Shown piece after piece: positions 1-8,089 of a stretch of DNA of 64,000 nt. The translations under genes and the position numbers were made by a program. This stretch comes from Streptomyces sp. BK208 (GTDB lineage Bacteria > Actinomycetota > Actinomycetes > Streptomycetales > Streptomycetaceae): NCBI RefSeq assembly GCF_004364245.1, contig NZ_SOAV01000015.1, forward strand, positions 62,001-126,000. The letters run 5' to 3'. A model generated the notes under the pieces. The model was not told where the DNA came from, did no database searches, and saw only the letters and a program-made list of their open reading frames with translations. Each line of letters begins with the position of its first letter. The first letter of the stretch is position 1.

Positions 1-834
1 CTCCGGCGTCACATGGATCACGGCGAAGTCGTACGGGGCGCCGTCACCGCCGGTCGCACCGCCCTGCTCGATCCACTGGTCCGAGGTCTGCGCCCAGTCG
101 CCCCACCACACGCCGTACGGAGCGAGTTCCTCCTTGGTGGCCTTCTCCAGCTCCTCGATCGATTCGTTCGCGTCGTTGTACGACGGCACGAAGGCGATGT
201 TGCGGTACCAGCCGCCGCTCTTGCCGGCGTGCACGCAGTGACCGGCCGTCCAGACCATGTTGGACTTGCCGGGGTGGGCCGGGTCCTTCACGACCGTCGC
301 CGAGCAGACCATCGAGCCCTTGGGGGAGTCGAAGAGGAGCTTGCCCGCGGTGGCGGCGTTGTCGTGGTACTTGGCCGGGACGGCCTCGGCCTCGACGGGG
401 GCGGGCTCCGGATCGGTGACGCCCTGGTCGCCGGAGATGTCGTTCTCCTCGACCCCCTGGTCCGGCTCCTCGGCTTCCCGCATCCGGTCCGGGTTCCACA
501 GACCCTCGATGATCGGGTTGACGAAGTCCTGCGCCTCGCGCAGCCAGTCGTCCTTGTTCCAGTTCTTCCAGGCGCCGTTCTTCCAGTCGTCGACGTCGAT
601 CCCGTGTTCCTTGAGCTTGTCCTTGACGTGCTCCGGGATCCGGATACCGCCGTTGCCGTCGTCTGCGGCGGCGGACGCCGAGGCCGAGGCGTCGGCGCCC
701 GCCTCGGGGTCGCCGTCCTCGCACGCCGTGGCGGTGAGCGCGAGCGCCGAGACGAGCGCCACGGCGGCGGCCGCGGAGGAGGCTCCGCGCCTTCCGCGTC
801 CGCGCGTGGTGAACGACGGCCGTATGGATCGCAT
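1..834 (-). CDS. Trypsin-like secreted serine protease lipoprotein (3' end outside window)
   Basis: A continuous minus-strand frame runs from an ATG at 834, preceded by AGGGGGAG, off the left edge (278 codons visible, no stop). The N-terminus is Arg-rich, then hydrophobic, and ends in a lipobox-like LTATAC, so the mature protein should be a lipid-anchored or secreted protein cleaved before Cys37. A charged linker rich in Trp, Lys and Asp follows. The C-terminal part carries MVCSATVV, a TAGHCV motif giving the catalytic histidine, and YDFAVIHV giving the likely catalytic Asp, as in chymotrypsin/V8-type proteases. The nucleophilic Ser must lie beyond the window. It is divergent from the siderophore genes. 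No substrate can be inferred. Family call is firm; exact role unknown. Confidence 0.85.
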   Translation of the reverse strand, partial: MRSIRPSFTTRGRGRRGASSAAAAVALVSALALTATACEDGDPEAGADASASASAAADDGNGGIRIPEHVKDKLKEHGIDVDDWKNGAWKNWNKDDWLREAQDFVNPIIEGLWNPDRMREAEEPDQGVEENDISGDQGVTDPEPAPVEAEAVPAKYHDNAATAGKLLFDSPKGSMVCSATVVKDPAHPGKSNMVWTAGHCVHAGKSGGWYRNIAFVPSYNDANESIEELEKATKEELAPYGVWWGDWAQTSDQWIEQGGATGGDGAPYDFAVIHVTPE

Positions 835-1289
835 GGTGGTGACTCCCCCTGATGTGAACGAACGTGATGCCGCGACCGGTCGCCGGACGACGGCGACTTC
901 GGGAACGGCACCACACACTATGCGGTCGCTGTGGGGGACTTCCGACGGAACGGCAACGGTTCGGACACAGCCGCCTGACCTGGCACGCGGCGTCAGCCGG
1001 ACCGGAAGGCCGGACCGCGTGGCAGCGGCGGGCCGCAAGGTCCCCGGCCCGGCAACGATCTTCGGACAGGCCGTAACCCGGCGAACGGTCCGCGGTTGGT
1101 AGCGGTGGGGGGCCCGCTGTCCGGACGCGGCCCCCCGGCCCGGGAGTGCCCGGCACGCCGCACCGCGTCCGGGCAGCGGGAGGGCGACAAGACGTGGCGG
1201 GGTCCCCGTACGGGAACTGTGGTGCGGCCGGAGGCGGGAACGCCGGGCCGGCCGGGGTGAGGGCAGCCGGGCGGGCGCGTACGGCATGG
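835..1289. other. Intergenic region between divergent protease and aminotransferase
   Basis: About 455 bases carry no convincing gene. The frame of the downstream aminotransferase stays open back to a GTG at 1146, but codon bias there is weaker and the encoded residues look unlike the family, so I treat it as noncoding leader. I looked for a DmdR iron box in front of the siderophore genes and did not see one. No clear hairpin or -35/-10 pair was recognised. Confidence 0.5.
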
Positions 1290-2609
1290 GTGCACACGGG
1301 GCGGGAGGGCGCTGGGCAAGCCGGCGCCTCGACCGCGACGGAGGGCGCTTCGAGGCGTCAGCCGGGGCGTGAACCGGCCGCCCGCACCTACCCGCGGGCG
1401 CTCCCGGTCGTACCGGTCCGGGCGCGGGGACTCACCATCGAGGGCGCCGACGGCCGCCGTTACCTGGACTGCGTCTCCGGCGCGGGCACGCTGGCCCTCG
1501 GCCACAACCACCCCGTGGTCCTGCAGGCGATCCGCGCGGTCCTCGACTCGGGCGCCCCCCTGCACGTCATGGGCCTCACCACGCCGGTCGAGGACGCCTT
1601 CGTCACCGAGCTGCTGCGGACGCTGCCGCCCGGACTCGCCGACCACGCGCGCGTGCGGTTCTGCGGCCCGGCCGGCGCCGACCCGGTCACCATCGCCACC
1701 GCACTGGTCCGCGCCGCCACCGGACGGACCCGGGTGGTGGCCGCCGGAGACCACGCGTCACTCCCCGACCTGGGGGAGACGGCCCAGCACCTGCCCGCGG
1801 GTCTCCTCCTGGACCCGGTACGCAGCGAGGCCGGGGTGTTCCCGGCACCGGACGCCCTGGTACGGCGTCTGCGCGCCCGCACGGCCGAACGGGCCGTCCC
1901 GCTCATCGTCGACGAGACCGAGACGGGGGTCGGCCGGACCGGCGCCTACTGGGCGTTCGAGCACAGCGGGGTCACGCCCGACGTGCTGGTCCTCGCGAAG
2001 GCGATCGGCGGCAGCCTGCCGCTGGCCGCGGTGGTCCACCGCGACGACCTGGGTGACGGGGGAGGCGTGAACACTGCGGACGGCACGGACAGTGCGGACG
2101 GCACCGGACGGCCGCGAGCCGGTGCGCCGCCCGGGGCCGGTGCCTTCCGCGGCAATCAACTGGCCCTCGCCGCGGGCGCGGCCACCCTCGCCCACGTCCG
2201 CGAACACCGCCTCGCCGAACACGCCGCCGAGCTGGGCGGCCGCACGCTCACCCGACTGCGCGCGCTCGCCGGGGAGTTCGCGTGCCTCGGGGATGTACGC
2301 GGCCGGGGCCTGCTGGCCGGTATCGAGCTGGTGGCACCGGACGGCGCGCCCGAAGGCCCCGCGGACCGTGCCCGCCCCGCCTCTCCTGCCGAACTGGCCG
2401 CCGCCGTCCGGCAGGAGTGCCTGCGCCGCGGGCTGATCGTGGACGTCACGGGAGCGCACGCCAACGTCGTACGCCTGCTGCCGCCGCTCATCGTCACCGA
2501 GGAGCAGATGTCGGCCGTGCTGGACCGACTCGCGGACGCCGTACAGGCGGTGGACCGCCGGCGCGACGGTGGGGCTGCCGCCTCGCCCGGGGAGCACACC
2601 CCGCGATGA
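1290..2609 (+). CDS. Class III PLP aminotransferase of siderophore locus, active-site loop missing
   Basis: Resembles diaminobutyrate-2-oxoglutarate aminotransferases (EctB/Dat type), which supply diaminobutyrate. Recognisable parts are GTLALGHNHP near the N-terminus, VRFCGPAGAD, the cofactor Asp in IVDETETGVGRTG, the PLP lysine in LVLAKAIGGSLPL and RGNQLALAAG. From comparison with the family as I remember it, about 50 residues between the CGPAG motif and the DETETG motif are missing. These include the AYHG segment whose aromatic residue stacks on PLP. The usual GTFRGNQ Thr that binds PLP phosphate is Ala (GAFRGNQ), preceded by a low-complexity insertion. The start is uncertain: GTG 1290 fits the conserved STATEG-x5-EPAARTYPR beginning, while the frame is open to GTG 1146. 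It overlaps the next gene by ATGA. Activity is doubtful; it may have another role. Confidence 0.75.
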   Translation: MHTGREGAGQAGASTATEGASRRQPGREPAARTYPRALPVVPVRARGLTIEGADGRRYLDCVSGAGTLALGHNHPVVLQAIRAVLDSGAPLHVMGLTTPVEDAFVTELLRTLPPGLADHARVRFCGPAGADPVTIATALVRAATGRTRVVAAGDHASLPDLGETAQHLPAGLLLDPVRSEAGVFPAPDALVRRLRARTAERAVPLIVDETETGVGRTGAYWAFEHSGVTPDVLVLAKAIGGSLPLAAVVHRDDLGDGGGVNTADGTDSADGTGRPRAGAPPGAGAFRGNQLALAAGAATLAHVREHRLAEHAAELGGRTLTRLRALAGEFACLGDVRGRGLLAGIELVAPDGAPEGPADRARPASPAELAAAVRQECLRRGLIVDVTGAHANVVRLLPPLIVTEEQMSAVLDRLADAVQAVDRRRDGGAAASPGEHTPR

Positions 2610-4972
2610 GGCCCCCCGTCCGGAGACACCACCCGCCAGGAGAACCCGCGTTGCCCACCGACTCCGCACCCGAACCGCAGGTCTCCACGGCCGCGTTCAC
2701 GCCCGAACCGCCGGTCTTCACGGCCGCGTTCACGCCCGGGACGCCGGTTGCTCCGGTGCGTCCGGCCGGTCCGGCGTCCGTCGCTCTCCCGGACGCCGGG
2801 CGCCTGCCCTCCCCGGAGCCCGCCGTCCCGACGGACGCGGCGCCCGGCACCTCGTCGGGGTCCGCCACCGTCCCGGCCGTGGTCAGGACGGCGGGTGCGG
2901 GGGCGGGCACCGCCTTTGGTGTGGACCCCGACCGGGATGTGGACGCGCGGGCAACTTCGGGGGAGAGACGGGGAGCCGATGCCGGAGTGGGAGCAGGAGG
3001 CGGCCTCGGGCCGACCCCAGGGACGGGCGCCCCGTCCGAAGCCGAGCCCCGGTCGGTCGCGCCTGGACGTTTCCCCGGGCCGCGGCAGCCGGGGGCCGGT
3101 TCCCCCTCGCACGGGGCCGGGCCCGGGGCTCTCCTCGACCCCTACGCCGCCGCCCAGGCCACGGCCACGGAGAACCTCCTCCGCTGCTGGGCCAGGGAGA
3201 CCGACGCGTCCGCCCCCGGCAACGGCATCCTCCACCTCCCGCTCCCGGCCTCCGGCACGGCCCTCGTCGTCCCCGTCCACTACTGGTCCCCGACCGGAGG
3301 TCACCGTTTCGGCGCCCCGCGGCTGAGCGGTGCCCCCGTCTCGGCACCTCCCGTGGACGCGGTCACGCTGGCCGCGCTGCTCGCTCGGGAGACGGTCGGC
3401 GCCCCGGAACCCGAGGGGCTCGACCTCGTCGCGCGCGTCGCCGACTCCGTCCGCCGCACCGCCGTGTTCCTCCGGGACCGCGCGGAACGGCCCGCGCCCG
3501 ACCCCGGCGCTCGCCGCGACGGTGCGGGAGACGGCGACGGGCCCGACCTCTTCCTCGCCGCCGAACAGGCGCTTCTGCTCGGGCACCCGCTGCACCCCGC
3601 CCCGAAGAGCCGTGCCGGTCTCACCGATGCCGAGGCACGCAGGTACTCCCCGGAGCTGCGCGGCGCCTTCCCCCTGCACTGGCTGGCCGTCGCCCCCTCC
3701 GTACTCGCCGCCGACTCCGCCTGGACCGAGCGCGGGCGCCCCGTCACCGCGTCCGTGCTCACCGCGCGCCTCGCCGCGGACGGCCCGGCGCCCCCGCACG
3801 GGTACGCCCTTCTGCCCCTGCACCCCTGGCAGTTCCGCGCGGTGCTGCACCGGCCTGAGACGGCCGCACTGCTGGACACCGGCCTGCTCCGGGACCTCGG
3901 CGCGCACGGCCCGGCGTGGCACCCCACGTCCTCCGTGCGCACCGTGCACCGCAGCGGCGCTCCCGCCATGCTCAAGCTCTCGCTGGCCCTGCACATCACC
4001 AACTCCCGCCGGGAGAACCTCCGCAAGGAACTCCACCGCGGTGTCGAGGTGCACCGTCTGCTGCGCCGGGGGCTGTCCCGCCGGTGGCGGGCGGCCCACC
4101 CGGACTTCGACATCGTCCGCGACCCCGCCTGGCTCGCCGTCGACGCACCGGACGGCACGCCCGTGCGAGGGCTCGACGTGGTCGTCCGGCACAACCCGTT
4201 CCGGCCCTCCGACGACGTCTCCTGCGTGGCCTCGCTCGTCGCACCGCAGCCGCACCCCGGGCCGTCGGGGGCCGGGACCGCGGAGGACGGCGTGTGCGGG
4301 CGGGGGACGTCCGGGCACGGCGGGTGCGGGCATGCCGCGTCGGGCTTCCCCGCACGGTCCCGGCTGGCCGGGATCCTCACCCGGCTCGCCGGGCGGACCG
4401 GCCGACCGCGCGGAGCCGTCGCCGTCGAGTGGTTCCTGCGCTACCTCCACCACGTCGTACGCCCCGTCCTGTGGCTGGACGCCCGTGCGGGGATCGCGCT
4501 GGAGGCGCACCAGCAGAACACGCTTGTGCTGCTGGACGCGGAAGGCTGGCCCGCCGGTGGCCGCTACCGCGACAACCAGGGCTACTACTTCCGCGCCTCC
4601 CGGCGCGCGGAACTCGACGCCCGGCTGCCCGGCATCGGAGAGCACAGCGACACGTTCGTGGCCGACGACGTCACCGACGAGCGCTTCGCCTACTACCTCG
4701 CCGTCAACAACGTGTTCGGCCTCATCGGTGCCTTCGGCTCCCAGTCCCTCGCCGACGAGAGGACGTTGCTGGCGGCCTTCCGCCGCTTCCTCGTCGAGCA
4801 GGCCGCGAGCGCCGCGGCACCCGCGAGCCCGCTCCCCGCCCACCTCCTCGACTCGCCGGTGCTGCGCTGCAAGGCGAACCTGCTCACCCGGCTGCACGGC
4901 CTCGACGAACTCGTCGGCCCGGTGGACACCCAGTCCGTCTACGTCACCATCGCCAACCCCCTGCACGCCTGA
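2606..4972 (+). CDS. IucA/IucC-family NRPS-independent siderophore synthetase
   Basis: ATP-dependent ligase that condenses a carboxylic acid (citrate or succinate-type) with an amine or hydroxylamine in hydroxamate siderophore assembly. Family motifs are in order: GHPLHPAPKSRAG, LPLHPWQFR, PTSSVRT, KLSLALHITNSRREN, EAHQQNTL and RDNQGYYF, and the FhuF-like C-terminal half is complete. At 788 residues it is longer than the usual 550-620 because of a roughly 170-residue Pro/Thr/Ala-rich N-terminus that contains a tandem repeat (TAAFTPEPPV, TAAFTPGTPV). The ATG at 2606 overlaps the upstream stop (ATGA). A TTG at 2651 with AGGAG seven bases upstream is an equally plausible start. It is translated together with the aminotransferase before it and the acyltransferase after it. 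The product is unknown. Confidence 0.88.
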   Translation: MRPPVRRHHPPGEPALPTDSAPEPQVSTAAFTPEPPVFTAAFTPGTPVAPVRPAGPASVALPDAGRLPSPEPAVPTDAAPGTSSGSATVPAVVRTAGAGAGTAFGVDPDRDVDARATSGERRGADAGVGAGGGLGPTPGTGAPSEAEPRSVAPGRFPGPRQPGAGSPSHGAGPGALLDPYAAAQATATENLLRCWARETDASAPGNGILHLPLPASGTALVVPVHYWSPTGGHRFGAPRLSGAPVSAPPVDAVTLAALLARETVGAPEPEGLDLVARVADSVRRTAVFLRDRAERPAPDPGARRDGAGDGDGPDLFLAAEQALLLGHPLHPAPKSRAGLTDAEARRYSPELRGAFPLHWLAVAPSVLAADSAWTERGRPVTASVLTARLAADGPAPPHGYALLPLHPWQFRAVLHRPETAALLDTGLLRDLGAHGPAWHPTSSVRTVHRSGAPAMLKLSLALHITNSRRENLRKELHRGVEVHRLLRRGLSRRWRAAHPDFDIVRDPAWLAVDAPDGTPVRGLDVVVRHNPFRPSDDVSCVASLVAPQPHPGPSGAGTAEDGVCGRGTSGHGGCGHAASGFPARSRLAGILTRLAGRTGRPRGAVAVEWFLRYLHHVVRPVLWLDARAGIALEAHQQNTLVLLDAEGWPAGGRYRDNQGYYFRASRRAELDARLPGIGEHSDTFVADDVTDERFAYYLAVNNVFGLIGAFGSQSLADERTLLAAFRRFLVEQAASAAAPASPLPAHLLDSPVLRCKANLLTRLHGLDELVGPVDTQSVYVTIANPLHA

Positions 4973-5001
4973 GCGGGCCGCCCTGCCGAAGGAGCGACAC
5001 T

Positions 5002-5691
5002 GTGAATCCCACCGACACGAGCACCGAGGACACCCTGGACCTCCAACTGCCCGAGGAGTTCGTCGCCCTCTTCCGCGGCGCGGGGAACGACGCCGGTCGG
5101 GCAGCGGAACACGGACCTTCCGATCTCCTCGACCGCCTCGCCGACTGGGGGCCGGGCGTCACCACCGCAGGCGTCCTCCGGCTGATGCCCGTCGACCTCG
5201 CCCGGGACACCGCGCTCGTCGCGCGCTGGATGAACGACCCCGTCGTCGCCGCGTACTGGGAACTGGCCGGACCGCCGAGCGTGACCGAGGAACACCTGCG
5301 GGCGCAGCTGGCCGGGGACGGACGCAGCGTCCCGTGCGTCGGGACGCTGGACGGGGCGCCGATGAGCTACTGGGAGATCTACCGGGCCGACCTGGACCCG
5401 CTGGCCCGGTACTGCCCGGTCCGGCCGCACGACACCGGGGTCCACGTGCTGATCGGCGACGAGGCCGACCGGGGGAGGGGCCTCGGGACCGAGCTGCTCA
5501 GGACCGTCGCAGACCTGATCCTCGCGGCGCGCCCCGCCTGCACGCGCGTGCTCGCCGAACCCGACGTCCGCAACGAGACGTCCGTCGCGGCGTTCCTCGG
5601 CGCCGGGTTCCGACAGACGGCCGTGGTGGACCTGCCCGGCAAGCGGGCCGCCCTGATGGTCCGCGAACGGGCGGCGCGGGGGCCCTCCTGA
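5002..5691 (+). CDS. GNAT acyltransferase of siderophore locus (IucB/AlcB-like)
   Basis: GTG start with GAAGGAG seven bases upstream and only 29 bases after the synthetase, so probably the third gene of the operon. It has 229 residues. The GNAT acyl-CoA fold begins near residue 60 (LRLMPVDLARDTALVARWM) and carries the family signatures WELAGP, SYWEIYRADLDPLARY, the acetyl-CoA loop DRGRGLGTELL, and LAEPDVRNETSVAAFLGAGF. This is the pattern of enzymes that acylate N-hydroxy-lysine, -ornithine or -diaminobutyrate in hydroxamate siderophores. No N-hydroxylase (IucD/AlcA) or amino-acid decarboxylase lies in the window, so either those enzymes are supplied elsewhere or the product is not a classical hydroxamate. 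Confidence 0.85.
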   Translation: MNPTDTSTEDTLDLQLPEEFVALFRGAGNDAGRAAEHGPSDLLDRLADWGPGVTTAGVLRLMPVDLARDTALVARWMNDPVVAAYWELAGPPSVTEEHLRAQLAGDGRSVPCVGTLDGAPMSYWEIYRADLDPLARYCPVRPHDTGVHVLIGDEADRGRGLGTELLRTVADLILAARPACTRVLAEPDVRNETSVAAFLGAGFRQTAVVDLPGKRAALMVRERAARGPS

Positions 5692-5820
5692 CGCACCGCG
5701 ACCGTCGCCGTCCACTCCGCCAGCCGGCCGCCTCCCACTCCGCCGCTCCCGGCCGCCTCCCACACCGCCGCGGCCGGCCGCCGCCCGCACCGCCGGCCGC
5801 CGCCCGTACAGGAGCCACCG

Positions 5821-5931
5821 ATGCCCTGCCCGTCCCCGCAGCCCCGCCCGTCCTTGGCGCCGCTCCCGCCTGCGGCATCAGCCTTGGCCACCCGTTTGTC
5901 AGTCCTGGGCCGTAGGGTGGTCGCGCTATGA
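5821..5931 (+). CDS. Candidate 36-residue leader peptide upstream of dinG
   Basis: An ATG with AGGAG at 5812-5816 opens a 36-codon frame that ends in TGA overlapping the dinG start as ATGA. The peptide (MPCPSPQPRPSLAPLPP at its N-terminus) is proline-rich and resembles no family known to me. The tight ribosome-binding site and the ATGA junction argue for translational coupling to dinG. The simple composition and a -10-like TAGGGT inside the frame argue for chance. It is preceded by imperfect GC-rich repeats at about 5715-5805. Confidence 0.25.
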   Translation: MPCPSPQPRPSLAPLPPAASALATRLSVLGRRVVAL

Positions 5932-7958
5932 CGAAGCCCTCACTCCCCGAACTCCTGCACGCCGCCGTCTCCGCCGTCGGCGGTACGGAGCGTCCCGGCC
6001 AGGTGGCCATGGCCGAAGCCGTCGAGGAAGCCATCGACGGCGGCTCCCATCTGCTGGTCCAGGCCGGCACCGGCACCGGAAAGTCCCTGGGATACCTGGT
6101 GCCCGCGCTGGCACACGGGGAGCGGGTGGTCGTGGCCACGGCGACCCTGGCCCTGCAGCGCCAGCTCGTCGAGCGCGACCTGCCCCGCACGGTCGACGCG
6201 CTCCACCCGCAGCTGCGCCGCCGCCCGGAGTTCGCGATGCTCAAGGGCCGGTCGAACTACCTGTGCCTGCACCGCCTGCACGAGGGTGTGCCGCAGGACG
6301 AGGAAGAGGGCCTCTTCGACCAGTTCGAGGCGGCCGCCCCCACCAGCAGGCTGGGCCAGGATTTGCTGCGGATGCGCGACTGGGCCGACGAGACCGAGAC
6401 CGGTGACCGTGACGACCTCACGCCGGGTGTCTCCGACCGCGCCTGGTCACAGGTCTCGGTGTCCTCCCGGGAGTGTCTGGGCGCCTCGAAGTGCGCATAC
6501 GGCGCCGAGTGCTTCGCCGAGGCGGCCCGGGAGCGGGCCAAGCTCTCCGACGTCGTCGTCACCAACCACGCCCTGCTCGCGATCGACGCCATCGAGGGCG
6601 CCCCCGTCCTGCCGCAGCACGAGGTGCTGGTCGTCGACGAGGCGCACGAGCTGGTCTCCCGGGTCACCGGCGTCGCCACCGGCGAGCTGACCCCCGGCCA
6701 GGTCAACCGCGCGGTGCGCCGCGCCGCGAAGCTGGTCAACGAGAAGGCGGCCGACCAGCTCCAGACCGCCGCCGAGGGCTTCGAACGGCTGATGGAGCTG
6801 GCGCTGCCCGGCCGCCTCGAGGAGATCCCGGAGGACCTGGGCTACGCCCTGATGGCGCTGCGGGACGCCTGCCGCACGGTCATCTCGGGCATCGGGTCCA
6901 CCCGGGACAAGTCCGTGCAGGACGAGGACGCGGTCCGCAAGCAGGCACTGGCCTCCGTGGAGTCCGTGCACGACGTGGCGGAGCGGATCACCAACGGCTC
7001 CGAGTGGGACGTCGTCTGGTACGAGCGCCACGACCGGTTCGGGGCTTCCCTGCGGGTCGCTCCGATGTCCGTCTCGGGCCTGCTGCGGGAGAAGCTCTTC
7101 ACCGACCGCTCGGTGGTCCTGACCTCCGCGACCCTGAAGCTGGGCGGTGACTTCAACGGTGTCGGGGCGTCGCTCGGGCTGGCCCCCGAGGGCACCGAGG
7201 GCGACGACGTTCCCCAGTGGAAGGGCGTCGACGTGGGCTCCCCCTTCGACTACCGCAAGCAGGGCATCCTCTACGTCGCCAAGCATTTGGCCCGCCCCGC
7301 CCGGGACGGCGACCGCGGTGACATGCTCGACGAGCTCACCGAGCTGATCCAGGCGGCGGGCGGCCGCACGCTGGGGCTGTTCTCCTCGATGCGCGCGGCC
7401 CAGCTCGCCGCCGAGGAGCTGCGCTCGCGGATCCCGGAGTACCCGATCCTGCTCCAGGGCGAGGAGACTCTCGGCGAGCTGATCAAGAACTTCGCCGCCG
7501 ACCCGCGGACCTGTCTCTTCGGCACGCTGTCCCTGTGGCAGGGCGTCGACGTCCCCGGGCCGAGCTGTCAGCTGGTCGTCATGGACAAGATCCCGTTCCC
7601 GCGCCCGGACGACCCCCTGATGAGCGCGCGCCAGAAGGCGGTGGAGGAGGCCGGGGGCAACGGTTTCATGGCGGTTGCCGCCACCCACGCCGCCCTGCTG
7701 ATGGCCCAGGGCGCGGGCCGGCTCGTCCGGGCGTCAGGCGACCGCGGGGTGGTCGCGGTCCTGGACCAGCGGCTGGCGACGGCCCGGTACGGGAGCTATC
7801 TGAAGGCGTCCCTGCCCGACTTCTGGTTCACCACGGACCGCAACCAGGTCCGCAAGTCGCTCGCCGCGATCGACGCGAAGGCGAAGCAGGCCGAGACCGC
7901 CGAGTCGACGGAGGGCGCGGCACGGACGGAGAGCGCGGAGCAGCCCCAGGGCGACTGA
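5928..7958 (+). CDS. dinG: DinG/XPD-family ATP-dependent DNA helicase
   Basis: SF2 helicase of 676 residues. Walker A AGTGTGKS sits at residues 46-53, the DEAH box in VVDEAHEL, and motif VI near GAGRLVRASGDRG. Cysteines in NYLCLHRL and in RECLGASKCAYGAECF match the four-Cys iron-sulphur cluster domain of DinG/XPD enzymes, which unwind damaged or structured DNA. Start is the ATG at 5928. A TAGGGT at 5913-5918 would give a near-leaderless transcript, and the ATG also overlaps the stop of a possible leader peptide. It converges on lexA across a strong hairpin. No LexA box was seen in front of it, so SOS control is not shown by sequence. Confidence 0.92.
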   Translation: MTKPSLPELLHAAVSAVGGTERPGQVAMAEAVEEAIDGGSHLLVQAGTGTGKSLGYLVPALAHGERVVVATATLALQRQLVERDLPRTVDALHPQLRRRPEFAMLKGRSNYLCLHRLHEGVPQDEEEGLFDQFEAAAPTSRLGQDLLRMRDWADETETGDRDDLTPGVSDRAWSQVSVSSRECLGASKCAYGAECFAEAARERAKLSDVVVTNHALLAIDAIEGAPVLPQHEVLVVDEAHELVSRVTGVATGELTPGQVNRAVRRAAKLVNEKAADQLQTAAEGFERLMELALPGRLEEIPEDLGYALMALRDACRTVISGIGSTRDKSVQDEDAVRKQALASVESVHDVAERITNGSEWDVVWYERHDRFGASLRVAPMSVSGLLREKLFTDRSVVLTSATLKLGGDFNGVGASLGLAPEGTEGDDVPQWKGVDVGSPFDYRKQGILYVAKHLARPARDGDRGDMLDELTELIQAAGGRTLGLFSSMRAAQLAAEELRSRIPEYPILLQGEETLGELIKNFAADPRTCLFGTLSLWQGVDVPGPSCQLVVMDKIPFPRPDDPLMSARQKAVEEAGGNGFMAVAATHAALLMAQGAGRLVRASGDRGVVAVLDQRLATARYGSYLKASLPDFWFTTDRNQVRKSLAAIDAKAKQAETAESTEGAARTESAEQPQGD

Positions 7959-8009
7959 AGGCACCGAAGACACCGCCCCGCGCCGGTCCACCCGGCCCCG
8001 GACAGCGCG

Positions 8010-8043
8010 GGGCCCCGGAACCGGCGCAGAGGTTCCGGGGCCC
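8010..8043. terminator. Bidirectional terminator between dinG and lexA
   Basis: Perfect 13-bp inverted repeat (GGGCCCCGGAACC and its complement) with an eight-base loop, lying between the two convergent stops. It lacks a long U-tract, as is common for Streptomyces terminators. Confidence 0.8.
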
Positions 8044-8089
8044 GGTCGGGTCGGCGGGTCGCTTCACGCGTACCCGCCCGCCGTGGCGC

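Noticed and set aside
1146..1289. Extended N-terminus of the aminotransferase
   Set aside because: Open but with weaker codon bias and no family similarity; the conserved sequence starts after 1290.
44..1297. Long open frames on both strands over the truncated protease
   Set aside because: They are GC-skew shadows: the frame starting at 834 on the minus strand has lipobox and protease motifs, the others have Arg/Pro-rich nonsense.
2156..4966. A 900-residue minus-strand frame opposite the siderophore synthetase
   Set aside because: Arg/Gly/Val-rich composition without domains; complementary shadow of the IucA/IucC gene.
5896..5918. TTGTCA-N11-TAGGGT as a dinG promoter
   Set aside because: Spacer too short for a standard sigma-70 type promoter; a similar TTGTCG-N11-TAGTCT before patA is noted, but I treat only the -10 parts as meaningful.
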